This document shows positions 51,656 through 63,705 of a DNA stretch of 64,000 nucleotides, in pieces. The notes under the pieces are model-generated. The model did not search any database and was not told the DNA's origin. It saw only the letters and a program-made list of their open reading frames with translations. The stretch spans positions 5,890,001-5,954,000 of the forward strand of contig OZ020259.1 of the NCBI GenBank assembly GCA_963971285.1, read 5' to 3'. Position numbers and translations under genes: made by a program. Positions within the stretch are counted from its first letter, which is position 1. Each line of letters opens with the position of its first letter. The DNA comes from Astropecten irregularis (Eukaryota; Echinodermata; Asteroidea; Paxillosida; Astropectinidae).

Positions 51656-51887
51656 AGCCACCCGCCCCCTAGCTACTAATAATTTAACTTTTTTCCTCCG
51701 CGCACCTCACGCGCGAGTCTAGTTTGTTTCGTTCAGATCTGTAGGAATGGCTGACTCCAAGCTCCTACATTATTAAACCATTATGAAGTAATACAACCAA
51801 GACCTTGCCTTGCATTCCCTACACTGTACACCATACCCTTGTAATGGCTTAGACCTCTTAATTACATTTAGAAAGAACAACTACAGA

Positions 51888-52316
51888 CAATGGGAGACTT
51901 TGGAGTTTTGCAGGGCCCAATTTCATGGAATCCGTTACCGTTAGCAAAAATTCTTTGCTTACTGTAGCAGATGTTTGTTGGTTACGGTAAGCGTATTTCA
52001 CGGAAGAAATTCCTTGTGCAGAATTTGTGCAGAATGCATACGACAGCGCGTTAGCTGAAAATGATCACGGTTACCCTAGAAATTCTTCGCTAACCGAAAG
52101 TTACTTACCGAAAGTTACTTTGCTTACGGATTCCATGAAATAGATTTCACGCGTAGCAATGCCCATAAGCACAAAAATAGACTGTGACGGATTCCATGAA
52201 ATTGAGCCCCGGTCTTCAAGTCAACAGCGCACGCATGCGCAAAACAACGCGCATGCTCACAATTTGGTGCGCGTGCGCTGTTGACTTGAAGACCGGTTCT
52301 CCAAAGTCTCCCATTG
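51888..52316. mobile_element. CAATGGGAGACTTTGGAG palindrome interrupted by another element
   Basis: The outer palindrome is split after aatgggagactttggag and resumes at ggtcttcaagtcaac. The insert at 51911-52210 has its own inverted ends. Confidence 0.8.
51911..52210. mobile_element. CAGGGCCCAATTTCATGGAA foldback element (nested)
   Basis: Inverted ends cccaatttcatggaatccgt and ggattccatgaaattgagccc; the interior has cttaccg/cggtaag words. A relative is at 60390-60742. Confidence 0.75.
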
Positions 52317-52323
52317 ATGAATG

Positions 52324-52604
52324 CCTGGAGCTAATTTCATAGAGTTACTTATTACAAAAAAAATGTTCTAACCGGTAAGCATGAAAAATCTTCCTTGATC
52401 AAATGGGATTGCCAACCAAATGTCCACCATATGATACTGCTTTCGACTTGTATAATTTGTCCAAATGTGTTTGCTAGGATAACAGTCACTTGTAAGGAGT
52501 TTTGGCTGGCATAGGCCTAGGCCTACTGATTGTATACGATGTATCAATGTTTTTGGTGCTTAAATAACTTTAGCTGCTAAGCAGCTCTATTGACTTGGCC
52601 CCTG
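52324..52604. mobile_element. GGAGCTAATTTCATAGAG foldback element, degenerate
   Basis: Interior ggtaagcatgaaaaatcttc and cttgatcaaatggg match the 40230 subfamily. The right end is gcagctctattgacttggcc. Confidence 0.65.
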
Positions 52605-53155
52605 GGCTGTCAGTAGGGATGTGGATGACTGATTGGACCATTAAGCACTTGACATCATGACACTGAGGGGGTTAAAGGTTGACAAGCTTCTGGTTTGTAC
52701 AATGTTTGGTTTCTGTCAAGTGCACAATCTCTCCTCAATGCTTAAGTTGGGGGCGTGACCCTTTGTGTAGTGTGCAGAGGATCACCTTACTGTGGTACAC
52801 ACTGTACATGTACAAGTGCAACCTCTGCCTCAAGTTGAAGTGTTAGGGGTGTATTTTCCCTGGGAATGGGGTTTGCCTGGAATTGGTAATTTCTGGTGGG
52901 AAGTTTGGGTTTATTAATTGCATAGTACATACATGTACATGTAGACATTCATTAGGCCTAAATATAATGAAGAGGTTTATTTATCTAGATGTATTTATTT
53001 ATTGTGTGTAAATATTACATAAATTGAGTGTACATAATATTTATTTATTTAGTTATTATTTTCTTTTCTTTAAATATCTGCCCTCTAATTGGCATTGTAT
53101 TGCTGTTGGATGAGATTAATAAATTAATAGAAAATGTACATGTACAATAACTTAT

Positions 53156-53336
53156 AAGTCATTGAAAAGTGCCAAATGAACAAAGCTACATGTAATTGAC
53201 TATTGGGGACACCACCAATGTACATGTAGGGCTGGCCGGGATAGCTCAGTTGTTAGAGCGCCTGTACGGTATTCAGGAGGTCGCTAGTTCAAATCCCACT
53301 CCAGTCAATTTTTCTTTGTTCACCTTTCAATGACTA
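53156..53336 (+). mobile_element. tRNA-like body inside inverted repeats
   Basis: agtcattgaaaagtg, gaacaaag and attgact on the left face agtcaat, ctttgttcac and ctttcaatgact on the right. The body (53231-53308) has TAGCTCAGTTGTTAGAGC, an anticodon-stem-like cctgtacggtattcagg, and AGTTCAAATCC. Confidence 0.7.
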
Positions 53337-53840
53337 GTTAAAATTCAGTCAGTTTCCCTTATGGTTATTGATGATTATACACATACATTGTACATGTACG
53401 TGTACATTATACAGTAATGAACAATACATGTAGGCCCTACTGATAGCCATTGGTTTTTATGGAAGAGTTACATGTATAGGCCTGTGGGCCCTACATGTAC
53501 GAATTTAGTAAACTTTTTGTATGGTCCTAAACCTTGCCCTGCATGTGAATGAACTTCCCAAACCTGTTAGAGTAATTATCCCGACTGGACCATTGTCATT
53601 TCTGCACTGGCCGTCATCGGTACTACCCCAAATTACAATGGATTTATAACTAGATCAGGAAGGAAACCGGCTACTGTACAGATTTCTGGACCCCGTGTGG
53701 TCCAATAAGTGCATTGTGTGTATGTACACAGTACCTGTATCTAGGCAGAAACCGGTACTTGGCAGAAACCGGTATCCTTGATTTGTCTGTCTGGGATAAT
53801 AATGCATGATCCCATCATAAATCCCATTCTTCCTATCTAG

Positions 53841-54075
53841 GGGCATTTACGAAACAGAGGTTAAGGCTCAGGCTTAGGCTCAGGCTCAAGCTCTGATATA
53901 ATGCTGAAAATATAGGTTGTGGATTTTCATTGAAACTGAAGCTCTGTTTTCCTTTTCAAACTAGAGAATGTACTTCAGTACCGCAGCCATAAGCCTCGAT
54001 TTTGATACCCGTTATTTTAGAATGAATTCACGACATGGAGCCGAAGCCTGAGACGGAGCCTGAGCCTTTGTTGCA
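53841..54075. mobile_element. Foldback element with GGCTCAGGCTC hexamer ends
   Basis: gggcatttacgaaacagagg at the left; gagacggagcctgagcc at the right. Interior aaactgaagctctgttttcc. Confidence 0.75.
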
Positions 54076-55545
54076 CTGCTTCAAATGTAGGATGGATGCA
54101 CCGTGAATAAGCTTAGCCTATTGGTACAGCTCTCCACAGTGATCAAATCTAGCCCCCTTAAATTTCTTTTATTGTCTGGAATTCTGTTTTGTTTCCATCA
54201 AAAGAGATCAGCCTCGTAGCTCTTTGATTGGTGGAATTATTTGGATGGAGACCACCAGACTAGACAATTTATTAAATCCACAGTAACAGCGTAGTCCAGC
54301 TCAATTTTTTAAAGAATTTAGTTCACTGATTTATCAGCTTTGAAAGGTTTATCAGGGAAGGTTCATGACAACGCCCCCCCCCTCCTTCCTCAACCCAGAG
54401 ATCTGCAAATTTTCAGATTTTAATCTGAAATCAGATTTTTGTTTCTATTTTTTTACCCAATTATTCCGGTTTTTTTTCTCCCTTCAAATGTTCTGAATGG
54501 TACAATTTTATTTTCAAGTCTCCTTTGATGATATTCACTTATCTTCTGTGGTACTGCCTTGGATCGTGCTGTGTGTCTACACGAAGGAACATACTGTACA
54601 TGTAAATGACTATTTAGCTATAACACAGTCATTTTCAGATATTTTTGTCTTTGGCCGTGTATTTGCATAGTCTATGTGATAGACGCATTTGCCGTACAGC
54701 GAGTGAGCATCTATCATGTGTGCAGATTTCCTGATTGATTATGCAAGCCAACCCAGCACTGACCACTCTAAGATTTGACCAATCAGGCGGCATTTACTGT
54801 CGTACCGTTTGGCGAGTGCGTCTATTTATACATAGATCCATGTACATATTGTAGCTGCTGCCGTGCAAATGCGCGAAATTGACCAATCAGCATCCTCCGT
54901 CACAATCATACATTGACGGAAATATTCTCAAAACAGATCTGATTAGCTGATATGTGCCGCGTTGTATAAAATTTGCATGTACGCATGTATCAGACGTTTC
55001 TATCAAGCCCTTTCAAGTGTGTCTGTAGCAAACATATTGCTTTAATTTTCTGAATAGGTTTTGTACATGTATATTCCAAGTTCTGGACAGAAATTTGTTT
55101 TATTTAATTTGGCCGATATGAATCATGAATGTATTGAATGACGCAATTGCATTGTGGTGCACGGTGAATGTGTTGTGCAGTGTGAACATCTGTGGATCAT
55201 TCATTCTTTCACATGGTACATTGAGCCTATATACACTGTACAATGTACAGTAACCATGAGACATTGAGTATTTCACAGAAAACTCCATGAACCAAGTGTT
55301 CACTACACACGTACCTAATGTACATGATACACAGCAAGTGTTATTGAAGTATTTTTCATCCAATCCATAGAGGACCAGCTGTTTGGTGTAAAATAAATAG
55401 TCATTTTTGTATACATACTGTTCAGTACATTGTGCATGACAAACCATTTTGTAATTTGCACATATGTACACGTTAGTGTACATGTACAGTATACGTGTAC
55501 ATGTATTGTAGGCCTCCTATATTTTTGGTAGACAGTATTTGACTA

Positions 55546-55733
55546 CAGTGGAACGCCGCTATAACAAATAGCGCTATATCAAACATTTGGCTATATGGAA
55601 CATCATCCTTGGCTCCCAATTTTTATGTACAATGTATATTAGGCCTGCTGAACATTGTTTACTGTAACGAATGACCACTATAACGAACAATTTCTTTGCA
55701 TCCCGGCGTGTTCGTTATTGTGGCGATCCACTG
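55546..55733. mobile_element. CAGTGGAACGCC pogo/Tc1-like MITE with TA duplication
   Basis: Ends CAGTGGAACGCCGCTATAAC and gtggcgatccactg, flanked on both sides by TA (55544-55545, 55734-55735), as for Tc1/mariner-pogo elements. Confidence 0.75.
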
Positions 55734-55994
55734 TACTTCTCTATGTACATGTACATGTACAGTATGTACTGTGTAGGTCTACATACAATGTGTACGATTA
55801 TGTCCTATGCAGGGTACACTAAAATTGGATCTGGATCCGCAGGATCCGTCATAAACAAACAGGCCCTTTGTAAATAATAATAATAATAATCACATTTATA
55901 AAGCGCCTTTTACAAAATGATACAAGTTTTTGTCTCTTCCATCAAATTTCCACACATCTGATACTAATAACAGATGCCTACCGTGCCCCCTATT

Positions 55995-56815
55995 GTTTGT
56001 TTGTTTGTTTGTTTGTTTTATTTCCATTCATACTTCCAACATACAATGAATAAAGATTAATGATTAAAACAAGTGTATCAAAATAGAAAAAGCAGAACAA
56101 TACAGCATGAATGGGGGTGGCATCCAGAGAAGGACTAGCCTTCTGTAGTGGAGCACCCGAGACTGCGGTCAAAGTAAACTACATGTATTTGGAATAATGC
56201 AAACAATAAGATCCCAGGTAGAGTTTATAAATGTAGTAAGTTCAAACATAAAGTGAGCACATACAAAAACATAAAAGTCGTATACATAAAGGAGAAAAAA
56301 ATAGGGAAAAAAGGAATTAACGTCTTGCTGAATGTAGGCACGAGTAGCAGTTAAGATTTGTACAAACAAAATCATTGTACTTATTTAAATAGAATTCCTT
56401 GAGGTGTTTAACAAAAAGCTTTTTGGATGAACTGACCAGAAGAAGTCTAAGTTGATCAGGAAGACCATTAACAATTCGAGGCAAAATATTACGGTAATTA
56501 GCTGATGTTATGTCCAGTCTAAATGTACTACTACAATGAATACAATTACTTTGTCTTGTAGAATAATGGTACAAGTCCTGGTTTAGTGGGAAAAAAGACT
56601 GATGGCTTAAATTCTCAGGAAGTAGTTTATGAAAGTAATCGTAATAATGAGTAACAATGTGTACATTAAATACATCACCAAACTTAAGAATTCTAAATTT
56701 ATTACAAAGTGGAGTGGTATGCGCATTGTATTTAGCATGACAGGCATTTCTTATACATTTCTTTTGTAGTGTTACAAGTCTGCATTGTGTGCATGCAGGA
56801 AGCACGTGTGTTAAC
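55995..56815 (-). pseudogene. CR1/Jockey-like non-LTR retrotransposon 3' end
   Basis: On the minus strand a 162-codon frame (56805-56317) reads as the C-terminal part of a reverse transcriptase: LQKKCIRNACHAKYNAHTTP, then YNYFHKLLP-like YDYFHKLLPEN, YSTRQSN and ILPRIVNGLPDQLRLL. It is cut off at its 5' side and ends in TGA/TAA-rich 3' sequence, finishing in a run of AAAC repeats (tttg x6 at about 55996-56019), typical of this superfamily. The catalytic FADD-type region is absent, so it is a dead copy. Confidence 0.75.
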
Positions 56816-58949
56816 AGAGGGATGTTGGTGTTTGGTTAAATGAAGCATTGATGATGAAATGTTTTAAATTCTTCATTTAAATTGGTAACTTTCGAGGCCT
56901 TTTTCACAGTTACCAAAAATCTGCAAGTTGCACACTGGTCCAACTCATAATGTGTAACTTGCTTGCCACACTACGGCCGCTGTGGACCCAGGCTCCTGAC
57001 TCTTGTTGAAACTAAACCTTCTCGTGAGATGGGTTCTGAACAGTTGACCCGTAACTTGACCATATATGGAAAATTTGGACGTGTGAGTGTGACTGTGTCG
57101 GAGAGTGATGGTTTGAACACCTTGAAGTGCAATCCATTTAGTGTTAAGTGGTGTGAATGCAGAGCATGATTGACCCCTGTTGAAATTTGAAGAGTTTGTA
57201 ACATGGGGTGGGGGTGGACATGTGTGAATCTTGACACTTGTAAAAAATACTGCAGTGTGAAAACGCATGACAAGTTGATACTTTACATACAGTACATGTA
57301 GGCCTACCTGTAGCCCATAGGCAGTAGAGCTGGGGATTTATCTCGAATAATTAATTGATTATTAATCATGTTGACATTTTTGTGATGATTACTCAATTAG
57401 TTCATTCTCAACTACTCGATTAATCGTAACGGCGCAATTAGTGCCTTTGAGTGGCGATCATTTCCATGAGCTAAGTTCTCAGTCACAAACCATGGTACAT
57501 GTAATGTATAATACACCTGCTCTGGTGTATGAGCTACTAAACCTAAATCTAAACCGGCTAGTAAAATCTGAAGTGAGCTGGCTCGATGGGCTAGCCAGGA
57601 AAAAAAGTTAGCACAAGGCCTGCTTGGTGCTACATGTACATGTATTGAATACGGTAGGGCCTACTCAAGATGCTGTACAACTTTCTAATTCCTCTCAATC
57701 CTACATTTACTCCTTCTGTTGTCGATGTTCTAGTTTTACCTGCAGGCTTTTTTATGCACTTAGTAAATCAATGTGTACATGTATACATGACATGTACATT
57801 TACATGTACATGTACATGTACACTGTAGGCCTACATAATGTACACAGTACATGTACAGTGTATAGGCAAACCCATTTGCGAGACCCTTGGTGAAAACCTT
57901 GACTTTGGCGATGAACCGCTTTCAAATGTCACCATGGACTGTGCGATTTTTCCATCAGAAGTGACCTTTATCAAGGGTGGGCTAAAAAAAAGAAGTTAAC
58001 ACCGCCTTGCTGTCTCGCCACATCTGAAATTCAAGGCCCGGAACCAGTCTGTACATGCGTGTAAAATCCACTTGGGTATGAGGCCGAGACCAATACCGAA
58101 ATTCCCACATAGCTTCGAAAACGGCAAACGGTGTTCTCCCCAATACAGTGCATAGAACATAACGTAGGCTTACAATCTCTCACGCAAGTGGAAAATCTCC
58201 ATTGGTTTTCTCAGCGGTGCCTAAATGGACATGCGACGTGCTAAGTTAAATGTTAAGTGCATACTTTTTCTGCTTCAGTAAGCAGCGAGCCGACGCCGCT
58301 AATAATGGTTTAACCTTAACCGTGAAATTGAGCAGGTATTTTTGTGTGCATCTTTCAGCTTTAAGAAATTAAAATAAGAAGCAGCTAAGGGATTTCTCCG
58401 GGCCGTGACAATTTACTTTGGTAACGGAATAAAAGAAAGGGAAAAAAAAAACCTTCCCAAATTGAGCCAAAAAAAGATGAAAAAGAAAGAAATAGGCAAA
58501 ACAGGAAATTTGAGTTCTGAAGCAAGCGAGCTTTAGTCAGCTGCCAGAGGGGTTGACTTAAATTCTCCCCTATTTTTGTGTCCAGTAACTTGGGTCTGGC
58601 AGGCCTCAGGCCAGCACGGGGCTAGGACAGAGAAAATGGATTGGTCCTCAGTATGATTGGACAAATGAGCAGCCAGAGCCTAGCACCTCTTGGTTTTTTT
58701 TCTCTCTCTCCTGGGCTTGCCCTGCCTCAATCTCACGCCCCATTGACTGCTTTATTGGTGCAAAGTGCCCCTCGCAGGCAAAATGGAAAGTGATCCATGG
58801 GTTGCTTGGGCCTGATGGGCAGCAGTCTGCAGTACGGGCGGCAGCGAAGTAAAAACGTGTTAACTTGCTCTCGCTCTTGATACAATTGTGATTGGAGATC
58901 TCAGATCGTTGTGTCACTTGATACACAGGTTCCATGTACATGTAAACCT

Positions 58950-59191
58950 GGGGCCAATTTAATGAAACTGTTAAGCACAACAATTTGCTTAGCACAAAAA
59001 TGTCTCGCCCAATAAAACAAACCACCAATTGAAAATTCCATTTGATATTCGTGGTCGGCGAACAACAGCCAAAGAACAATCGCAAGTGATACACAACACA
59101 TGGACATTTGTTTGTTAACCCTGTTTTTATTAAGACAGAAATGTCATGCTTAGCAAAATTTTGTGCTTAACAGTTTTATGAAATTGGCCCC
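58950..59191. mobile_element. GGCCAATTTAATGAAACTG foldback element
   Basis: Complete copy, inverted relative to 26565; arms taagcacaacaatttgctta and ttttgtgcttaacag. Confidence 0.78.
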
Positions 59192-59526
59192 AGCTGGAGA
59201 AGGATACAGTTGGATGTGGGTCAGAAAAGGCAGCTTTTCTACACAATGCTCTGCAACATCATCATGTACATGTACATGTATATTGCTGCAAATCTCAGAA
59301 ACATTATATATGGGGGATCACTCAAAGATGATGCGGCAAGTTAAGTACATGTAGTCTCTTTTTTTACGTAAGGAGCAATCGATTCCAAACGTATGTTCCA
59401 GAGCAGACAAAATCTACGAAGCTAGGTCTTGCTTGATACAAGGATCCCATGCTGTATTTGATGTTTCAAGTGTTGTACAGTATCAGTTGAAATCAGTTTT
59501 GCATACATGTAGCTCTAACTTACTTT

Positions 59527-59544
59527 GGCCCTTTTCCACACCTC

Positions 59545-59579
<35 letters not shown>

Positions 59580-59802
59580 CGGCTCTGGCTCCGGCTCCGG
59601 CGCTGTCATCCATATGCTGAAAATATAGGTTGTGGCTTTTCATTTAAGCCGAATCTCTGTTTTTTGTGTGTTAAGAATAGAATATCTACTTCCAAACCGT
59701 ATGCAAAAGCCTCTATTTTGATACCCCTTATTTTAGAATGGATTCACGAAATGGAGCCGGAGCCGGATCCTGAGCCGAAGCCGCGATTTGGAAAAAGCCC
59801 CT
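59527..59802. mobile_element. Foldback element with expanded GGCTCA hexamer end
   Basis: Left end ggcccttttccacacctcgg followed by about nine hexamers. The right end gccgcgatttggaaaaagcc has far fewer. Confidence 0.75.
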
Positions 59803-60182
59803 AAAGAGCCTTAATGTACATGTAGGTTTAAATGCATCCCTCCCCCTCAGAGAAAGATTGATCTATTTACAAATTACAGTAAACCTCATCGGCAGTTCCC
59901 AGAATTTTGTCCCATCACTTCAACTTTTCAGCTGCTAAGTGCTATTTTATTCAGGAGATGTACAAACAGACCTATAAAATGCAGCACGTCTTGCAATTGT
60001 TGGACACAATAATTCAACCAGTAGGGGTCTATATTATGTACAATGGGTGTGGCAGTGGTAATGAAAAGCTATGCCTTAAATGAACAGTTTGAAATGCAGT
60101 ACTTACGAATTTGGTTTTCAGGCAGTAAGGCCTACATTAATGTACATGTACCATAAACGCACTCGTGAGTATGTATACAACT

Positions 60183-60385
60183 GAATTTCACGGTTTTGCT
60201 AAGCATGACATTTCTGTTTTAATAAAAATAGGATGAACAACCAAATGTCCATATGTATTGCTTGTGATTGTTCTTTGGCTGTTGTTCACTAGCAATGAAC
60301 ATCAAATGAAATTTTTGACATTTTGGTGAGCACTAAGCAAATTTTTTTGCTTAGCAAGTTAGCAGCGCCATGAAATTGGCCCCTG
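60183..60385. mobile_element. CCAATTTCA foldback element, left end lost
   Basis: Begins at aatttcacggttttgctaag and ends gccatgaaattggcccctg. Confidence 0.7.
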
Positions 60386-60389
60386 ATCT

Positions 60390-60742
60390 GAGCCCAATTT
60401 TATGATTCTGCTTACCGTAGAATTTCAAGCTTACACATGTACATGTACAATATAATCCCCATTCTACGCTTACTGGGCTAGCACCGATTTTCTGTGTTAC
60501 ATGTACATGTATGTACTGTAAGCAGTACAGTAAATCCTAAGTTACGCAGACTACTACTACCTGTACATGTATACATTGTACACGTGTGCACGACTGAAAA
60601 TTCTTTGCAATTCATTGAAATAAGATCTCCTAAATTGTACAGAATGTTCTGCTTCTGTAAGCGCCGATTCTACGCGTAGTACGTAAGCGCCGATTCTACG
60701 CTTAGTACATTATTATAAGCAGAGCCATGAAATTGGGCCCTG
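60390..60742. mobile_element. GAGCCCAATTTTATGATTCTG foldback element with inner repeats
   Basis: Ends gagcccaattttatga and agccatgaaattgggccctg. The right part has two copies of cgccgattctacgc. Starts 4 bp after the preceding element. Confidence 0.65.
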
Positions 60743-61063
60743 TTGAATTGCCTCGAGAGAGAGAGGAAAAAAAAACGGTACTCAAATGTTTTTCATCTCG
60801 AAGTGATTTAGTCGTGATGCGACTGTACTTTGCTTCACCATGGTTTCACTATCTCAGTTCAACCTGTAGGTTGTATTTGATATATATGGGGCTTATAGTT
60901 ACATTCAGCAATTACTGTGAGGAGTGCACAAGCTTTACAGTTACACATTAGACTGCGCAGTGTAGGAGGCTCAACAGGAAATTGAGTAGATTTCGAGTCG
61001 GAAGTGGGGGTGGGGGATAGGGGGTGGGGGGAATTGGAGGAGAGTATGTGAAGTGCACATTGC

Positions 61064-61087
61064 GGGGGGGGGGGGGGGGGGGGGGGG
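61064..61087. repeat. Poly-G tract (24 G)
   Basis: An uninterrupted run of 24 G following several ggggtgggg words. The length is sensitive to sequencing error. Confidence 0.8.
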
Positions 61088-61340
61088 ACGTCATCAGTTC
61101 TCGTTAGACCGTCGCGCACTCCCGACAGAGAGAAGTGCAGTCGCACTCGGCCAAACTCCCGCCATCAGGAGCGAGTACGGCGGACGTCAGGCTTCCGTAT
61201 CAGATGAGTCGTTGCCACGGCAACCGACCCCATCTGAGCGGCGCAGACGGTCATCAGTTTATAAGTGTGTGTGGATTGCGCAGTGTGCGTACAGTCTGAC
61301 GTGGAGGGCTCGTTCATTTGGCTTTGAAGTGCAAAATTAG
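61088..61340. other. CpG-rich block next to the poly-G tract
   Basis: gacgtcatcag (half CRE-like) followed by about 230 bp rich in CpG (gaccgtcgcgcactcccgac, gagtacggcggacgtcagg), unlike the A/T-rich surroundings. It could be an alternative promoter or first exon; no splice or protein support. Confidence 0.35.
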
Positions 61341-61511
61341 TCTGGCGGTCCGAATTGGCAGGCATTGTTTGTTGTTTCTGTGTGTTATTGTACATTCAGT
61401 ATCATCGTATACTGCTACACCTGTTAACACTTCACACATGATGTGCGTATGCAGCAGCTTACATATTGTACAGGTACATGCACAGCCTATGGTAGGCCTG
61501 TGTTGCTGATT

Positions 61512-61649
61512 AATGGGAGACTTTTGAGAACCGGTCTTCAAGTCAACAGCGCACGCGCACGCAATTGTGAGCATGCGCGTTGTTTTGCGCCTGCGCTGTT
61601 GTGCGTGCGCTGTTGACTTGAAGACCGGTTCTCAAAAGTCTTTCCATTG
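61512..61649. mobile_element. Palindrome AATGGGAGACTTTTGAGAAC
   Basis: Fifth copy; the centre has a small duplication (gcgctgttgtgcgtgcgctg). Confidence 0.8.
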
Positions 61650-61960
61650 GGCAAAATAGAGACAAATCCCAAACCAAATCTGTATGTGTGTGCTTGTACA
61701 ATGTAGTGGAAACTTCACTTTACTGTACAGTGTATGTATACATGTGTGTATTAGTAGTTTTCTGTATCTAGGTTCATTGACCCCTTTTCATATAAAAGTT
61801 GGTTGACCCTCAGTTTGTCCCTGTTGCATCATAGAGATATGTCTATGGTTACATGTACATTATGTGAACACAATGCACATTTTCTAACCCATTTGCTTTG
61901 GTAAATTGTTTGTCTTTAAAGATATTACATGTAATATCTTGATGCCTCTGGCCCAGTCCT

Positions 61961-62204
61961 GGGGGCAATTTCATAAAACTGTTAAGCATTAAAATTTGCT
62001 TAGCACAAAAATGTCTCGCCCAATAAAAACAAACCACCATTGAAATTTCCATTTGATATTCATGGTCAGCGAACAACAGCCAAAGAACAATCACAAGTGA
62101 TACACAACACATGGAAATTTGGTTGTTAACCCTGTTTTTATTAAGACAGAAATGTCATGCTTAGCAAATTTTTGTGCTTAACAGTTTTATGAAATTGGCC
62201 CCTG
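61961..62204. mobile_element. GGGGCAATTTCATAAAACTG foldback element
   Basis: Complete copy, same orientation as 58950. Confidence 0.78.
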
Positions 62205-62207
62205 TTG

Positions 62208-62770
62208 GTCATTGCCTTAGTGCTCTTGGCCATTGCCTATAATACATACATGTACTGTACACCTGTACATGTAGAGTATGTACCCCTGTTCATTGTCTTG
62301 TGCCCCACTGCCCAGGGGTCAATTTCATAGAGCTGCTTAGCACAAAAATTCGCTAAGCATGACATTTCTGTCTTAATAATAAAAACAGGATTAAGAAACA
62401 AATGTCTATATGTTGTGTATCACTTGCAATTGGTATTTGGCTGTTGTTCGCTGACCACGAATATCAAAATCAAATTTTCAATGGTGGTTTGTGTTATTGG
62501 ACAAGCCATTTTTGTGCTAAGAATTTTTTTTGTGCTAAGCAGCTCTATGAAATTGGCCCCTGGCTATTGCCATGGTGCCCATTATCACTTACTATGTAGT
62601 GTGCTTCTGTTGCTATCTTATCTTGGCGCACGTGGTTATTGCTCTTGTCATTGCCTGTTGCTCCAGGTCATTGACCCGGGTGTCCTTGGTCAGAGTCTTG
62701 GCTGCTCTGACTGGTCAATTGCTTTGCTGTCCCAAGTCACTGCCTTGATGACCCCTACTCATTCATAACC
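62208..62770. repeat. Decayed ggtcattgccttggtg tandem tract
   Basis: Words such as gtcattgccttagtgctcttg, gccattgccta and gtcactgccttgatgacc recur at about 22-30 bp. The tract is interrupted by the foldback element at 62313-62562. Confidence 0.5.
62313..62562. mobile_element. CAGGGGTCAATTTCATAGAG foldback element, complete
   Basis: Inverted ends with arms ctgcttagcacaaaaatt and ttttttgtgctaagcag. Confidence 0.8.
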
Positions 62771-63459
62771 TTGATCCCCAGAGCTTGAAATTTAGGGGGA
62801 CAAATAAAGCCAAATAGAGCCAAACAGAGTCAAACAGAGGGGCAATTCCACGGTTAGTTTCGTTACACTTTTAGCAGCTTAGCACAGTTCTGAGGGCTCT
62901 AGTATGAAGATGAAAGCCTATCAAATCTCCATTTTTGTACCATTGATACATCTTGTCTGGACCTATTACAAAAAATATTAGCAAACATTTACACTCATTT
63001 TTTCACTTGTTAATCATTCATAACATGATGAAGTAACTTGTACTAGTATTAATGAAATGCTGCCTTGCCAATGTCAACCTTATAATAAAAACAGAGTTCA
63101 AGCCAATACACACAGTGTATTATCTATCTAAATTTACCTACAGTAAATTTATCTAAGGGAGACACTTAAGTGTCTAAAAGTGAAGAGACATCAAGTTGGG
63201 ACACACCTGCAAACTGTCTCCCTATTATACCAGCTACCTTTTAAAGACATATTTTTACTGTCCAGTATGTACATGTATTTTAATAGAAGACAGAGAATAT
63301 GTGCTTCATATGAACATAATTATGTCAATTTCAAGTTCATTGGTTTGGAGGATGTGTAGAAATAGGTACACAAGTAAAGTTTGTGTACAACCCTATGGGA
63401 AAGTCTCCCTAATTACCCATTCCTATTCTTATTATTTATTAGTTTTTATTATTTCTGGT

Positions 63460-63705
63460 AATAAAACCGAGGATTCCTCAAAAGCGCCTTAGGCATGATG
63501 AAACCTATTATGGAAAGATGATGAGAAGAAGATGTCAGTTTTAGAGGTGGGAGGAAAACCCCAGAGTAATATTCTGGATAAAACCCACAGAATCAGGTAG
63601 GGACTGAAAACCCAATCCACTTGTGGACCGAGACGGACTTGAACCCGGTCAGCCAGAGGTGAAAGGTGAGGAAAGAACCGCCACACCAACCTGACTCCCC
63701 AGTAG
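63460..63705 (-). mobile_element. tRNA-derived SINE, second type
   Basis: Sister of 32970-33240: B box GGGTTCAAGTCC on the minus strand, ctggggttttcctccc core, and cggttctttcctcacctttc head. Confidence 0.75.

Larger units (their letters stand above)
41331..51742. mobile_element. Giant modular foldback element, 10.4 kb
   Basis: The left arm 41331-45452 and right arm 47269-51742 are inverted copies around a 1.8 kb spacer. They meet at matching outer ends (acagatctgaacgaaac) and inner ends (catggatttacgtccc). Each arm has, from outside inward, an 80-bp tandem array, a unique module (gacgaaccaatcaacaccag), a 30-bp tandem array, further unique modules, and these partly repeated, then a SINE and a telomere-like aaccctaaccctaa word. 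No transposase was found and no clear target duplication is seen. Structure recalls sea-urchin TU foldback transposons. Confidence 0.85.

Noticed and set aside
41323-51750. Target-site duplication of the giant foldback
   Set aside because: The 8 bp before 41331 and after 51742 do not match in any alignment tried by eye.
53231-53308. Functional tRNA gene
   Set aside because: Acceptor stem and anticodon loop do not fold properly (non-T at the U33 position, mismatched stems); sister copies show it is a repeat.
56945-57273. Overlapping frames of about 100 codons on both strands
   Set aside because: No domain, no splice context, and equal coding potential on both strands.
61053-61340. Frame with SVSDESLPRQPTPSERRRRS
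   Set aside because: Starts in the poly-G run, no splice sites in phase, not matching KIF13 order; kept only as a possible promoter block.
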